Below are positions 1-7,458 of a DNA stretch of 43,279 bases, one piece after another. The notes beneath the pieces are model-generated. The model was not told where the DNA came from. It was given only the letters and a program-made list of their open reading frames with translations, and did not search any database. Numbering within the stretch: the stretch's first letter is position 1; every line of letters begins with the position of its first letter. This stretch comes from a virus. The stretch spans positions 1-43,279 of IMG/VR virus record IMGVR_UViG_3300037502_002139; one strand, written 5' to 3'. The translations under genes and the position numbers were made by a program.

Positions 1-62
1 ATTTCTTCTTGAGTTAAATTGTGTAGCTTACGCAATAATTTCAGTCGTTTACCGATATGCAT
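1..62 (-). CDS. XRE-family HTH protein, N-terminal fragment cut by the window edge
   Basis: Only the first 20 codons are present, starting at an ATG at 60-62 directly after the stop of the preceding gene. The residues (IGKRLKLLRKLHNLTQEE near the start) match the first helices of Cro/CI-type XRE DNA-binding domains. This is recognition from a short fragment, so function is inferred. It is the last visible gene of the left early operon. Joined to the right edge of the window, the frame stays open into the partial gene at 43066-43279, but that would fuse an HTH start to a replication-protein tail. Confidence 0.55.
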   Translation of the reverse strand, partial: MHIGKRLKLLRKLHNLTQEE

Positions 63-248
63 CTACTTCACTCCCCTCACATACTCACTATCCCCATACC
101 CCACTTCTCGCAAGTCATACTTTTCTATCTGCTCATAGTTTGCTTCGTCCACCAGTGCAATATACTGCCTGCCGTTGACCCATATCGTCTGGTAATCGCC
201 TTCGATCGGTTGCTTGGCTAAGTACCAGTGGTAGCCTGGCGGGGTCAT
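63..248 (-). CDS. hypothetical small early protein (61 aa)
   Basis: A 61-residue protein rich in Trp, Tyr and acidic residues, with no membrane segment or recognised domain. The start is an ATG behind GAAAGGAG, and it overlaps the end of the upstream gene by four bases, so the pair is probably translationally coupled. It belongs to the string of small proteins at the distal end of the left early operon. Function unknown. Confidence 0.7.
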   Translation of the reverse strand: MTPPGYHWYLAKQPIEGDYQTIWVNGRQYIALVDEANYEQIEKYDLREVGYGDSEYVRGVK

Positions 249-457
249 TGGTTTGCTCCTTTCTCTTCCTCCTCTACTAGTTCGGCGTGGAGTCCGTCCG
301 CATTTAAAAAGTCTATTAAAATCTCAAAGTCATCACTTGCAACAACCATATCCCAGGCAAACCCTTCAAATCCGTACTCTTCCTCAAGCTCATTTACAGC
401 TCGATTAAAATCAGACGTTAGGACTTCTCCGTAGTTTACTGATATTGTTTGCCTCAT
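245..457 (-). CDS. hypothetical acidic early protein (70 aa)
   Basis: A 70-residue, strongly acidic protein, ending in a Glu-rich tail. It overlaps both neighbours by four bases and starts at an ATG after GGAGCTGGAAGA, so it is part of a tightly coupled cluster. No motif is recognised. Acidic small early phage proteins are sometimes host-takeover or DNA-mimic factors, but nothing here shows that specifically. Confidence 0.7.
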   Translation of the reverse strand: MRQTISVNYGEVLTSDFNRAVNELEEEYGFEGFAWDMVVASDDFEILIDFLNADGLHAELVEEEEKGANQ

Positions 458-969
458 TCTTCCAGCTCCTCAACGGGTTCGGCAAAAGCCATAAATCTAG
501 GGTCATAGTCTTTTATTTCTTGTTCAGTCAGTGCTAACACGCCTCTTTCTGATTCTGGATATTGATTCGGCTCCACTTTAGAAGTAACCCGCCTGACTGT
601 TTCTCCATATCTTCTGATCAGCACACAGCCTTCTTTATCTAACACCCGATACTTCTTCTCTTCCACTTCGTAGCCATCTAACCACGCACGAGCGAATGTC
701 TTTTCATGACCAGAAACCCACTCAACAACCTCGTCAAAATTACCATGTTTATAATTAGAATGAACAATGTAAAATGTCTGTTGTAAAGTATAACCATCGT
801 TTTTTGATTTTTTAATAAACTCCCCTACAAACTCAGGCACAACCACTTTCTCCGGTTCGTCCAGTTGGTCGATAATTTCAAAAACATCCTCTAACCTTAC
901 ATGGTACGCTCCTTCGTTTTCTTCCCATGCCGCCGCAATTAATGTATCTTTCAACTTTCGTTTATTCAT
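454..969 (-). CDS. DUF1642-like phage protein (copy 1)
   Basis: A 171-residue protein of the type annotated as DUF1642 in phages of Gram-positive bacteria; function unknown. The first ~45 residues are identical to the protein at 37579-38067, because the perfect 648-bp repeat ends inside both genes. After about residue 46 the two diverge, then share scattered stretches such as FARAWLDGYEVEEKKY and a final EQEIKDYD segment. This mosaic looks like homologous recombination between related phages inside a conserved 5' end. Family assignment is from memory of its pattern, without a search. Confidence 0.75.
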   Translation of the reverse strand: MNKRKLKDTLIAAAWEENEGAYHVRLEDVFEIIDQLDEPEKVVVPEFVGEFIKKSKNDGYTLQQTFYIVHSNYKHGNFDEVVEWVSGHEKTFARAWLDGYEVEEKKYRVLDKEGCVLIRRYGETVRRVTSKVEPNQYPESERGVLALTEQEIKDYDPRFMAFAEPVEELEE

Positions 970-1483
970 CTCATTTACACCTCTTTCCCGTTTATTTCCA
1001 CGATGTCAGATATTTTTATGGTTGTTGGGTGATGACTTAAATTTCCTTCTAAAATAACTTTGATTGTCGTCTCTGATTCATATATATTATCTAAACCATT
1101 AGCAGGTCTAGCTTTAATCAAAGACCCTCCGTAGTTAACAAGTAGTTTATCTTCTAACTCTCGTTTATCCATTCCGTTCACTCCTTAATCTAAAAACCGA
1201 TGCTTTGCTTCTAATGTGGTACAGGCCAGCTGTATGATTATTATGGACGATACGCTTAATCTTAATTCCGGTATGACTAGCGATAATAGGTTTAAGCCGA
1301 TAATTAACACACTGGTATAAGCTACAAGGTCTAACATTTTCAGCCTGTTCTCAATTGCCTTTTTAAATGAGCTTGTTAGCCCTTTAAGTTCTTCTTTGTC
1401 CAATTTAGCCATATAGCGATTAGACACTAATATGCACGTCTGAATGACAATACTTGGGATAATACTAGATAGCTGGTTAATAA
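836..1483. repeat. 648-bp perfect direct repeat, left copy
   Basis: Base-for-base identical, as far as line-by-line reading shows, to 37934-38581 at an offset of 37,098. It spans the 5' part of the DUF1642 gene, the whole 65-aa gene and nearly the whole 101-aa membrane gene. Outside the edges the flanking sequence diverges at once on one side and within the DUF1642 gene on the other. Confidence 0.95.
975..1172 (-). CDS. hypothetical early protein (65 aa), copy 1
   Basis: Small protein starting MDKRELEDKLL. The ATG at 1172 sits seven bases after AAGGAG, which is better placed than the GTG nine bases upstream. It lies wholly inside the perfect repeat and is duplicated at 38073-38270. No domain is recognised; the middle is beta-rich with a conserved-looking GNLSHHPTTIKISDI segment. 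Function unknown. Confidence 0.65.
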   Translation of the reverse strand: MDKRELEDKLLVNYGGSLIKARPANGLDNIYESETTIKVILEGNLSHHPTTIKISDIVEINGKEV

Positions 1484-1490
1484 TGCTCAC
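1185..1490 (-). CDS. small membrane protein (101 aa), copy 1
   Basis: A 101-residue protein with a hydrophobic N-terminus (about residues 8-24) and two further hydrophobic stretches (about 55-90), with a basic, helical middle, so probably an integral membrane protein. Its GTG start overlaps the upstream stop as GTGA. Almost all of it lies in the 648-bp perfect repeat; the second copy at 38283-38588 differs only at residue 3 (I to V). Role unknown. Confidence 0.7.
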   Translation of the reverse strand: MSIINQLSSIIPSIVIQTCILVSNRYMAKLDKEELKGLTSSFKKAIENRLKMLDLVAYTSVLIIGLNLLSLVIPELRLSVSSIIIIQLACTTLEAKHRFLD

Positions 1491-1858
1491 TCCTTAATCA
1501 ATTCGCCCTCGTTCAGAAAGAATAAATCTTCTAGTAGCTCTATCTCTAAGTCTCTGAACTTTGATGCCTTCCTCAACTTAGAATTGACCGATTGCGGTGT
1601 TATATCCAACACTTGAGCTATATCACTTTTAGAGGTGTCGAACTCCCTCATTTTCATTCTGATTTTTAAGTAATCCACCTTGTCATAATCTACAAAGGTA
1701 TTTACTTTAGTTATTTTCCAACCTTTGTACAGTCTTTTAGTTGAAGCATGACTTCTAATTGTGGTTGAAGCTATGCCAGTTTTATATGCCAATGTGTCCA
1801 CATCTCCACGGCTGATCAGTTCGTCGCCTTCATGTATTTCATATACAAATCGTTCCAT
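1487..1858 (-). CDS. putative DNA-binding early protein (123 aa)
   Basis: The N-terminal half (YEIHEGDELISRGDVDTLA and on) has the same layout as the protein at 2626-2832: a short strand, a Gly-hinged turn and an HTH-like segment with TIRSHAS. The C-terminal half (KSDIAQVLDITPQSVNSKL) looks like a second helix-turn-helix. The start ATG follows GGGAGGGATCAC. It replaces, at the same place beside the repeat, the HNH gene seen at 38585-39199. DNA binding is inferred from fold pattern. Confidence 0.65.
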   Translation of the reverse strand: MERFVYEIHEGDELISRGDVDTLAYKTGIASTTIRSHASTKRLYKGWKITKVNTFVDYDKVDYLKIRMKMREFDTSKSDIAQVLDITPQSVNSKLRKASKFRDLEIELLEDLFFLNEGELIKE

Positions 1859-1869
1859 GTGATCCCTCC

Positions 1870-2130
1870 CTAATATCGACTACTATAGTTTCTCGTCACG
1901 TTCCCAGCTCGTGCTTTATGCCCATTTATGCCACTTGCGTTCATCAAGTGCTTCTGCCTTTTCAGTCCCTTATCCAATCCATCAATCGTCATATGCCCGA
2001 TATAGCCGCGTCTGGACTGTAACGTATCAAACCCTGCAATCCCATTCGTATGGTCGAAATAGCTGTGTCCTGTTACAAATCGCTCGTCTGCGCAGCGGTA
2101 GAAGTGGTATCGTTTGTCTTTGTAGGTCAT
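1870..2130 (-). CDS. YHFY-type small phage protein, paralogue 1 (86 aa)
   Basis: An 86-residue basic protein beginning with a K-RYHFYRC segment, followed by a G(I/F)xGxxxxQSxxxYxGxxxI pattern and a basic tail. The protein at 39633-39884 has the same start (KYHFYKQ), the same GIWGYLAPQSLKWYLGY block and the same Arg-rich end. The two are therefore diverged relatives in equivalent positions of the two early blocks. Function unknown; the basic C-terminus suggests nucleic-acid contact. Confidence 0.65.
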   Translation of the reverse strand: MTYKDKRYHFYRCADERFVTGHSYFDHTNGIAGFDTLQSRRGYIGHMTIDGLDKGLKRQKHLMNASGINGHKARAGNVTRNYSSRY

Positions 2131-2642
2131 CCTTCCCCCTCCTTCAACAAATCAAGCAGTCCACCTTTAATCTCAAGTCCAAACTCCGCTAAATCCTTTT
2201 CGTTGACTGACTTCTTTCCGCTGGTGTCTTTCAGGTGCTTCCAGCTAGTCCATGGTACTGCGTAGAACCGTTTCAAGTTGAAGCTGATAACAATCAGTGC
2301 CACGGCTCCCAAATGGTCGTGATAGGCTAGATCCTTCTCTTGTGCCGGACTTAATCGGTCAAAAGCTAGGTTCGTTGAATCGGTATTCTTTGCTTCGAAA
2401 ACGATCGAACGGCCATCTTTTAGTGTGCCTGTATAGTCCGGTTGTGCCTTCTTCGTGAATATCGCCTTATACTGTCCTTTGGATCTGCTAATCGGCGCAA
2501 TGACTCTCATTGGTTCTGGTGTTTTCTGGATATAGGCCTTGCCTTGTAAGGCGTAATGAACACAGGTCCGATCAAGCAGCAGTTCGAATCTGTCACCGTT
2601 GCGCTTTGCTTTTAGTCCTCTGTAGTTATTCGTTGTCTGCAT
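2127..2642 (-). CDS. recU: RecU-type Holliday junction resolvase
   Basis: A 171-residue protein of the RecU family, which cleaves four-way junctions in recombination and can process phage replication intermediates. Visible features are GDRFELLL near the N-terminus, the EKTPEP-like QKTPEPMRVI, then KKAQPDYTGTL and IVFEAKNTD, the D...ExK nuclease core, and FYAVPWTSW near the end. The ATG at 2642 follows AAGGAGCAACAA; longer in-frame extensions upstream overlap the next gene and lack a ribosome site. A second, unrelated resolvase lies at 41158-41499. Confidence 0.88.
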   Translation of the reverse strand: MQTTNNYRGLKAKRNGDRFELLLDRTCVHYALQGKAYIQKTPEPMRVIAPISRSKGQYKAIFTKKAQPDYTGTLKDGRSIVFEAKNTDSTNLAFDRLSPAQEKDLAYHDHLGAVALIVISFNLKRFYAVPWTSWKHLKDTSGKKSVNEKDLAEFGLEIKGGLLDLLKEGEG

Positions 2643-2832
2643 TTGTTGCTCCTTCCTCTTCCAATGACACCAGCACTCTGCGGTTGCCTTTATCTCTCCT
2701 GAGATAAGTCGGCGTCTTGTAAAAATGAATCGTTCGTTCATCGACATTCATGTCTTTTGCAATCTCCTTGACCGTTCCCATAGAAAGTAGGTCTTCACCT
2801 TTGTACAGTGCCCATTCTTTTGGTTTAGTCAT
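2626..2832 (-). CDS. small HTH-like phage protein (68 aa)
   Basis: A 68-residue protein with the pattern WALYKGEDLLSMGTVKEIA followed by VDERTIHFYKTPTYLRR, which resembles a short HTH of a family common in phages of Firmicutes and found next to various early genes. The N-terminus resembles that of the protein at 1487-1858. Start ATG behind AAGGAGCGGCTA. It overlaps the recU start by 17 bases, so translation is probably coupled. The exact role is unknown. Confidence 0.7.
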   Translation of the reverse strand: MTKPKEWALYKGEDLLSMGTVKEIAKDMNVDERTIHFYKTPTYLRRDKGNRRVLVSLEEEGATNADNE

Positions 2833-2850
2833 TAGCCGCTCCTTTCTTAT

Positions 2851-3024
2851 CTACAAGTAACCTAAATCGTCCTCGTCACTGTTCTTAATCAGTTTATCCC
2901 AGCAAGACTTATGCCATGCGTGTTCTTTGAAATCGACACTTGACCACACTTCAGCAATATAGTCCTCTTCTATTGGCTTCTGACAAACTTGACAGAGTGG
3001 TTTGTCATTGCTCTCTTCACTCAT
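2851..3024 (-). CDS. small zinc-ribbon-like protein (57 aa)
   Basis: A 57-residue protein with one CxxC (CQVC) near residue 11 and a later HxWHKSC, together a plausible CCHC zinc site. The ATG at 3024 follows GAGGGGAGTAACTGA. It fits exactly between the methylase-like gene and the next small gene, in the same direction. No specific family is recognised; zinc binding is inferred from ligand spacing only. Confidence 0.65.
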   Translation of the reverse strand: MSEESNDKPLCQVCQKPIEEDYIAEVWSSVDFKEHAWHKSCWDKLIKNSDEDDLGYL

Positions 3025-3040
3025 TCAGTTACTCCCCTCT

Positions 3041-3763
3041 TTAAATATCTAATACCAACTGCTCTAGTTCCTCTTTATCTACTCTTTGATACTCACTTGT
3101 TTCTAACCCTATTCTTCTGAACATAAACCATCCCGGCGTATACCATTGACTGATACAATCTTCCTGATCCATAGATAATGCATTCTTCACTTCGCATCTT
3201 GCTGGTATACCTAAAATGGAGAGCTGAACAAAAGCCATCAGTAATGCGTTCGTATCTAAGTCAGTGCAATACACTTCCAGTTGAGTTTGAGGATTATATC
3301 CTTTCTCTTTCATGGTTTCAGCTAGTGCAATGATCATCCCTCCAGCGCCGACAGTAGGTTCATAAAATCCTATCTTCTCTTTTTTCTTTAACTGGTCCTC
3401 GTCAAAAGTGAGATCCGCCATAAGTTTTGATACATGATAAGGTGTGAAAAATTGCCCCAGGTGTTTATTGCTGAATTCGCCTTCCATGTATATTTCACCT
3501 AGCCAATCATGGGATTGGTATTCAAACAACCGGATGAGAAGAGCTAGGCATTCACTGAACTTATGCATATCATTGCCGTACTTATCTACCAGCTTCATGT
3601 ACGCTACTTCTCTTTCATGTCTTAAATGCGATCGGTCCGTTACATTAGCAAGTGCGTAAGCCATCGCATGAATCCAATCGAAGTAGACTTCCCATCGATT
3701 GAGATGACCGGGGAATGACTGGAGTACCTTAATCAACGATATCTTTACATCGTTTCTATTCAT
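3041..3763 (-). CDS. N-6 DNA methylase-like protein, catalytic motif not seen
   Basis: A 240-residue protein with the HsdM-like signature LGQFFTPYHVSKLM and a SAM-site motif EPTVGAGGMII (about residues 130-140), then a CTDLD acidic motif. These place it in the N6-adenine methylase family. The NPPY/F motif IV expected ~60 residues downstream is not present; the region reads ALSMDQEDCISQWYTPGW. It may bind SAM without methylating, or use a divergent motif. It overlaps the DnaD-like gene by four bases, typical for these replication operons. Confidence 0.75.
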   Translation of the reverse strand: MNRNDVKISLIKVLQSFPGHLNRWEVYFDWIHAMAYALANVTDRSHLRHEREVAYMKLVDKYGNDMHKFSECLALLIRLFEYQSHDWLGEIYMEGEFSNKHLGQFFTPYHVSKLMADLTFDEDQLKKKEKIGFYEPTVGAGGMIIALAETMKEKGYNPQTQLEVYCTDLDTNALLMAFVQLSILGIPARCEVKNALSMDQEDCISQWYTPGWFMFRRIGLETSEYQRVDKEELEQLVLDI

Positions 3764-4743
3764 TCAGCTGCTCCTTTCCTAGCTCTGATCCGTTCCAATC
3801 GTTTTTTAAATTCGGTATCGTCAATTACTTCATCCTCTGGCTCTTCATAATCATCTCCTGCCCAGTTAGGTAATGATTCTTGGCGGGCATTGCTGTTGTT
3901 CTTATTTGACCAGTCATTTTTCTTGTATTGCTTATTCCTGTTCTTCTGATATTCCCTAGCTTGCTCAACAGTCGTTACGTTATTGTCAGACCACTCTCTT
4001 AGAGCTGACTCAACAAAAGAAAGTGCCTGGCCTTTCTTAACGTCCTTACTGCCAGCTAATTTAATAGCTGCAGTGACTAAATCATCTGAATGCCGATCGA
4101 TTAAACGGTTCAAGTCTTCTACCTGGACAAAGTTAGGGAATGCCCATAGCTGTTCGAAAGAAGAAAGAGCGTTAAACTTTTTCGGAGAATTGTCGCCGCC
4201 GTCTGTAGTAGCTCCTTTACTTTCCTGTCCTTTACTATCCTTTACTATACTTTGTGTACTTTCGCTGTCATTAACTGGGGTTTCTTCCTCCGGTAACTTC
4301 GTTTCTTCCACCTTTACTACGTTATTAACTAAGTTAATGTGACTAGATATATCTTTCTTAGACACGAGACAGTATGTTTTTTCCATCTCAACGTTCTTTC
4401 TTTTCTCAGTAGCTTTCATGTATCTCTTTTGAATTCCAGAGGACGTTAATATCTTATGTTTGTCGAACATAGTCTTGTTAAACAACTCAACTTCTACGCC
4501 TTTATTGATGACTTTAGAAACCTGATCTTCCGTAATACCGAGTTCGTCTGCAATAAAAAAGTAAAAGTCGTCATCAACTAGGATAAAGTACCCTTCATCT
4601 CGGTAAATGTTGGATAAAACGCTGATTAGTATCCCTACTGCTCCTTCACCGCACCCTCTCAATATCTTTCTGATTTTTATGTCAGATAAGAAATCTACGT
4701 CAAAAGGAAAATAATCAATTCCTGTTTTTCTAGGTCTTGCCAT
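3760..4743 (-). CDS. DnaD-like phage replication initiator (Lin1244/DUF4373-type N-terminus)
   Basis: A 327-residue protein. Residues ~1-110 (starting MARPRKTGIDYFPFDVDF) match the DUF4373 winged-helix domain used for origin binding in Listeria-like phages. The linker is Ser/Thr and acid rich; the C-terminal half has the DnaD/DnaB_2 helicase-loader pattern (LWAFPNF, then SFVESALREWSDNNVTTVEQA). It should open the phage origin and load a helicase. The start is an ATG preceded by GGAGGTGACTTG, which decides against the longer upstream reading. The origin may lie within this gene, as in relatives, but no iterons were resolved. Confidence 0.85.
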   Translation of the reverse strand: MARPRKTGIDYFPFDVDFLSDIKIRKILRGCGEGAVGILISVLSNIYRDEGYFILVDDDFYFFIADELGITEDQVSKVINKGVEVELFNKTMFDKHKILTSSGIQKRYMKATEKRKNVEMEKTYCLVSKKDISSHINLVNNVVKVEETKLPEEETPVNDSESTQSIVKDSKGQESKGATTDGGDNSPKKFNALSSFEQLWAFPNFVQVEDLNRLIDRHSDDLVTAAIKLAGSKDVKKGQALSFVESALREWSDNNVTTVEQAREYQKNRNKQYKKNDWSNKNNSNARQESLPNWAGDDYEEPEDEVIDDTEFKKRLERIRARKGAAE

Positions 4744-4754
4744 CAAGTCACCTC

Positions 4755-5567
4755 CTAATCGATTAAGTCCCCTGACTGTATAAAACCAGTCAATATCTTC
4801 CGCTGTCTGCAATACTCACACTTGCCACACATGTTTGGTTTATCTTCGCCATTTTTGATCTGAGATACTCGGTCAATCGATCGCTCCAGTTCTTCTAGCT
4901 CGAACTCTTTCTTTGTTTCTTCCGGTTTGATTGCAGCTATATCAGACGGTGTCTGCTTCGTTACGGCGTAAATGTAGCCTTTGATGGGTTTGCCATATTG
5001 CTGCTCCAAAAGCCGCTCATACACTGCCATTTGAAGGATATAGCCATATGATTCAATGAAGCTGACATACGTACCGTACTTATCTGACCAGAACCGCTTA
5101 TCAAGCTGAGCTGCTGTCTTAAGATCGATGAAATACCCTTTCTCGACATTCAGTAAATCGATCTTTCCTTTCCACTGGACGCCGAACAAGTCACCTGTGA
5201 CGATCGTTTCTCTTTCTCCTTGCCATAAATAGTTGAATAGTGGTTCGTCTTTGATTCGGTCAATCATCTGTTCCGCTACCTGGAAGGCTTTCAGTAACCT
5301 GTACGGCTTACGTGAAGAAAAGAGCTTGTCTTTGTTCTCTTCTTTGAATTGTTCGTGTGCTTCCAGTGATTCAAAGTATGAATGGACGTAGTTTCCAACC
5401 AGTAAAGCGGTGGGATCGGAAACTGGTTCCCAATCCCCTTTTAACTTCGCTAGTGCAGCCGCTTCACAGGTCATGAAATCTTTGTATTGAGAGACGCTGA
5501 GATACTTCCAGTTGGATTCGTTACTATAGTAATTAGAAGGATCGAGTGAAAAATTTTTTTCAGACAT
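4755..5567 (-). CDS. PD-(D/E)XK exonuclease, RecE/Cas4-like (DUF3799-type)
   Basis: A 270-residue nuclease, the usual partner of RecT: it would resect double-strand ends to give the 3' strand on which RecT anneals. Visible are GNYVHSYFE, the catalytic GKIDLL followed by YFIDLKT (D...DxK core, ~residues 137-155), and a C-terminal CGKCEYCR. With Cys33 (FMTCE) that makes four cysteines spaced as in Cas4/AddB-type Fe-S nucleases. It starts at an ATG overlapping the HNH gene's end. The HNH gene has been inserted between it and recT. Confidence 0.85.
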   Translation of the reverse strand: MSEKNFSLDPSNYYSNESNWKYLSVSQYKDFMTCEAAALAKLKGDWEPVSDPTALLVGNYVHSYFESLEAHEQFKEENKDKLFSSRKPYRLLKAFQVAEQMIDRIKDEPLFNYLWQGERETIVTGDLFGVQWKGKIDLLNVEKGYFIDLKTAAQLDKRFWSDKYGTYVSFIESYGYILQMAVYERLLEQQYGKPIKGYIYAVTKQTPSDIAAIKPEETKKEFELEELERSIDRVSQIKNGEDKPNMCGKCEYCRQRKILTGFIQSGDLID

Positions 5568-6165
5568 TAGCTACACCTCGATCACTCAAGTACTCCCACT
5601 TGTAGCCCAATACTGTTTTTCGTGTTCCTTTACATACTGCGCTGATATTTGCGTCTTTAACTCCAAAAGCTTTTTCAGCTGCTCTTATGGATGGATAAGT
5701 TCGAATAACTCTGTTTGTTGATATATCAATTTGACATACTGGTTTTGCTTTTTTGATTGCAGAGCGAGCTATTTTCGTTCCGTAACTATTGTTATAAGAT
5801 TGAGTACACCACTCTAGGTTTTTGTAAGTGTTATTCATTTTGTTCTCGTCAATGTGATTTACCATGGGTAGATCGTTTGGGTTAAAAACAAATGTTTCGG
5901 CTACAAGCCTGTGAACGGTTTTGGTAGTTTGGACTTTATTCATAGTCAAAGCCACTATATAGTATCCATTTTTTCCTAACCCTTGAGATAACAACTGACC
6001 TTTATAGAATCTGGTTTGATTATTATTCGTTTTGACATACCGATCGACACTACGAACTTTACCTAAGTTTGAAACTTGGTAAAAATTCTCGTATCCTTTT
6101 ACCCAATCCCATACCTCATTGTTTAGGTTGAGTGGTTCTTTCTTCAAAGAGCTCGCTTTGTTCAT
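5560..6165 (-). CDS. HNH homing endonuclease (NUMOD4-HNH-NUMOD1 type)
   Basis: A 201-residue free-standing homing endonuclease. The NUMOD4 segment is clear (VWDWVKGYENFYQVSNLGKVRS-like, near residue 20), followed by an HNH core with VHRLVAETF, NHIDENKMNN and NLEWCT, and a C-terminal DNA-binding repeat (SIRAAEKAFGV, NISAVCKG). Such enzymes are selfish: they cut an intronless or insert-free allele so that repair copies them in. ATG at 6165 follows GAGGTGCAAGAAC. It overlaps the recT 3' end by 50 bases and splits recT from its nuclease partner. Confidence 0.9.
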   Translation of the reverse strand: MNKASSLKKEPLNLNNEVWDWVKGYENFYQVSNLGKVRSVDRYVKTNNNQTRFYKGQLLSQGLGKNGYYIVALTMNKVQTTKTVHRLVAETFVFNPNDLPMVNHIDENKMNNTYKNLEWCTQSYNNSYGTKIARSAIKKAKPVCQIDISTNRVIRTYPSIRAAEKAFGVKDANISAVCKGTRKTVLGYKWEYLSDRGVANV

Positions 6166-6886
6166 GTTCTTGCACCTCATTTTCTTGACCGACTTCTGTT
6201 GCAAATCCTTCGATAATGTCGTCCGGTTCTTGTTTATTCTGGAAGTCTGACAGCAGATCGGTTGTTGTGTCGTCTTCCTCTATCCTCTCAGCCTGTCTAA
6301 TGACTTCCTGAGGGCTTTTATCGTCTTCGGTATACATTGCCCCTAGAGAGTTCGGAAACGCTTCTCTCAGCGCATTAACGACCGCTACTTTACGGATCAT
6401 ATTAGCCGGCTGTTGCTTCCATGTGGCTTGTGATTTTGAAAACTCGTCATACGCAATTTCAACATACGTTGGAACATCCCGATCATCTCGGTAGACTTCA
6501 CACCAGGCGCCGATAATGGTTTCATTCTTCATCTTGATTGCCCCATCACGCTTGACCATATCGCCATCTTTTTCGACAATGATTCCAGCTTTAAATCCTT
6601 TGAAGTTCGGATTTGATTCAGCACGTTTCATGAACGCTTCTTTTGATGTAATCATTTGTGCCGGAGAACCATTAAATTTGACCAAGTACGCTTCGTTTAA
6701 GAACGGGTTCAGCTGTGCATATTGGCATAGCTTGATGAAATTGACTGCTTCTTCTCCTGTAATCTTTGCGTTCCCCTTAGTTACAAACTGATTGACCACT
6801 GACGGGCTTAATTCAACTTTCTGACCGCCTGACTGATACGACACGGCATATTTCTCTTCTTTCTTGGTTGTTACTTCATTAGTCAT
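6116..6886 (-). CDS. recT: RecT-family single-strand annealing protein
   Basis: A 256-residue recombinase of the RecT/Bet superfamily that anneals complementary single strands, working with the exonuclease at 4755-5567. The core (GEEAVNFIKLCQYAQLNPF, AYLVKF, then GAWCEVYRDDRD and a RKVAVVNALREAFP helix) is typical and complete. The C-terminal 50 residues are acidic and Gln/Glu rich, the usual SSB-contact type tail. Start ATG behind GGAGGAATTGAA. The 3' end lies within the HNH gene, so its final residues may have been re-formed by the insertion. Confidence 0.92.
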   Translation of the reverse strand: MTNEVTTKKEEKYAVSYQSGGQKVELSPSVVNQFVTKGNAKITGEEAVNFIKLCQYAQLNPFLNEAYLVKFNGSPAQMITSKEAFMKRAESNPNFKGFKAGIIVEKDGDMVKRDGAIKMKNETIIGAWCEVYRDDRDVPTYVEIAYDEFSKSQATWKQQPANMIRKVAVVNALREAFPNSLGAMYTEDDKSPQEVIRQAERIEEDDTTTDLLSDFQNKQEPDDIIEGFATEVGQENEVQEHEQSELFEERTTQPKQ

Positions 6887-6904
6887 TTCAATTCCTCCAT
6901 TTTC

Positions 6905-6961
6905 TGGTATAATAAGAGTACATAGTTTTCTTTGACACCTTGTGCGAGGTGTCTTTTTTTT
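6905..6961 (+). ncRNA. candidate short plus-strand RNA opposite recT: extended -10 plus terminator
   Basis: On the plus strand TGGTATAAT (6905-6913) is a perfect extended -10 element. About 20 bases further a 7-bp perfect stem (GACACCT / AGGTGTC, 6934-6953) with a six-base loop is followed by T8. Transcription would start near 6920 and stop near 6960, giving ~40 nt. No coding gene on this strand feeds the terminator. A copy of the same architecture lies at 36403-36448. The -35 is poor, so the call is tentative. Alternatively the hairpin only stops antisense transcription. Confidence 0.4.
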
Positions 6962-7208
6962 ATTTGTCTATATAGGCTTTTACGGTAAAACCTTTGCTGT
7001 AGTCGTGGATCCCAAATGCTGTTGCAGACCCCAAATCTCGGATTGTTTTAATATTGCCAAACTCCATAACTTTATCAGTCGCTTCTTCGTAGTTTGATTC
7101 ATCGTAATAAGTCACTGTGATATGCGCCCCGTTTCTGTGAGCATCAATGATTTTTTGTTCCAAGTCCGATAAATAAAGATTGTCATAAGCCTTTCCTTCG
7201 TTTGCCAT
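6960..7208 (-). CDS. hypothetical early protein (82 aa)
   Basis: An 82-residue protein starting MANEGKAYDNLYLSDLEQKI. The ATG at 7208 follows GAAAGGGGTGATCAC; the longer reading upstream overlaps another gene in a different frame and lacks a ribosome site. No domain is recognised. Its stop lies right at the T-run of the plus-strand hairpin 6934-6961. Confidence 0.6.
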   Translation of the reverse strand: MANEGKAYDNLYLSDLEQKIIDAHRNGAHITVTYYDESNYEEATDKVMEFGNIKTIRDLGSATAFGIHDYSKGFTVKAYIDK

Positions 7209-7221
7209 GTGATCACCCCTT

Positions 7222-7458
7222 TCAAACTTGCTCGATCTGGTCATATTCCATCTCCGATAAATCATAATCTGTAACCAATCGCTTAGCGTCTGCTCTATCC
7301 AGATGCCATTTCGCTTCTTTCTTCGCTTCGTCCTCGTCAACGGCTGATACTCTGACTTCTACTGTCATGGGTATAGCGACACTTACGAGGTACTCTTTCT
7401 CTTCTTCTGGTTCGCCAGCGTCTGAAAACCGTTCAGTCATATCTGGTACGTAAGTCAT
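7222..7458 (-). CDS. hypothetical early protein (78 aa)
   Basis: A 78-residue acidic protein with an IPMTVEVRVSAVDEDEAKKEA segment, like the small beta-alpha proteins of many phages in which a strand-rich stretch is followed by an E/K helix. The start overlaps the upstream stop by one base. Function unknown. Confidence 0.65.
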   Translation of the reverse strand: MTYVPDMTERFSDAGEPEEEKEYLVSVAIPMTVEVRVSAVDEDEAKKEAKWHLDRADAKRLVTDYDLSEMEYDQIEQV

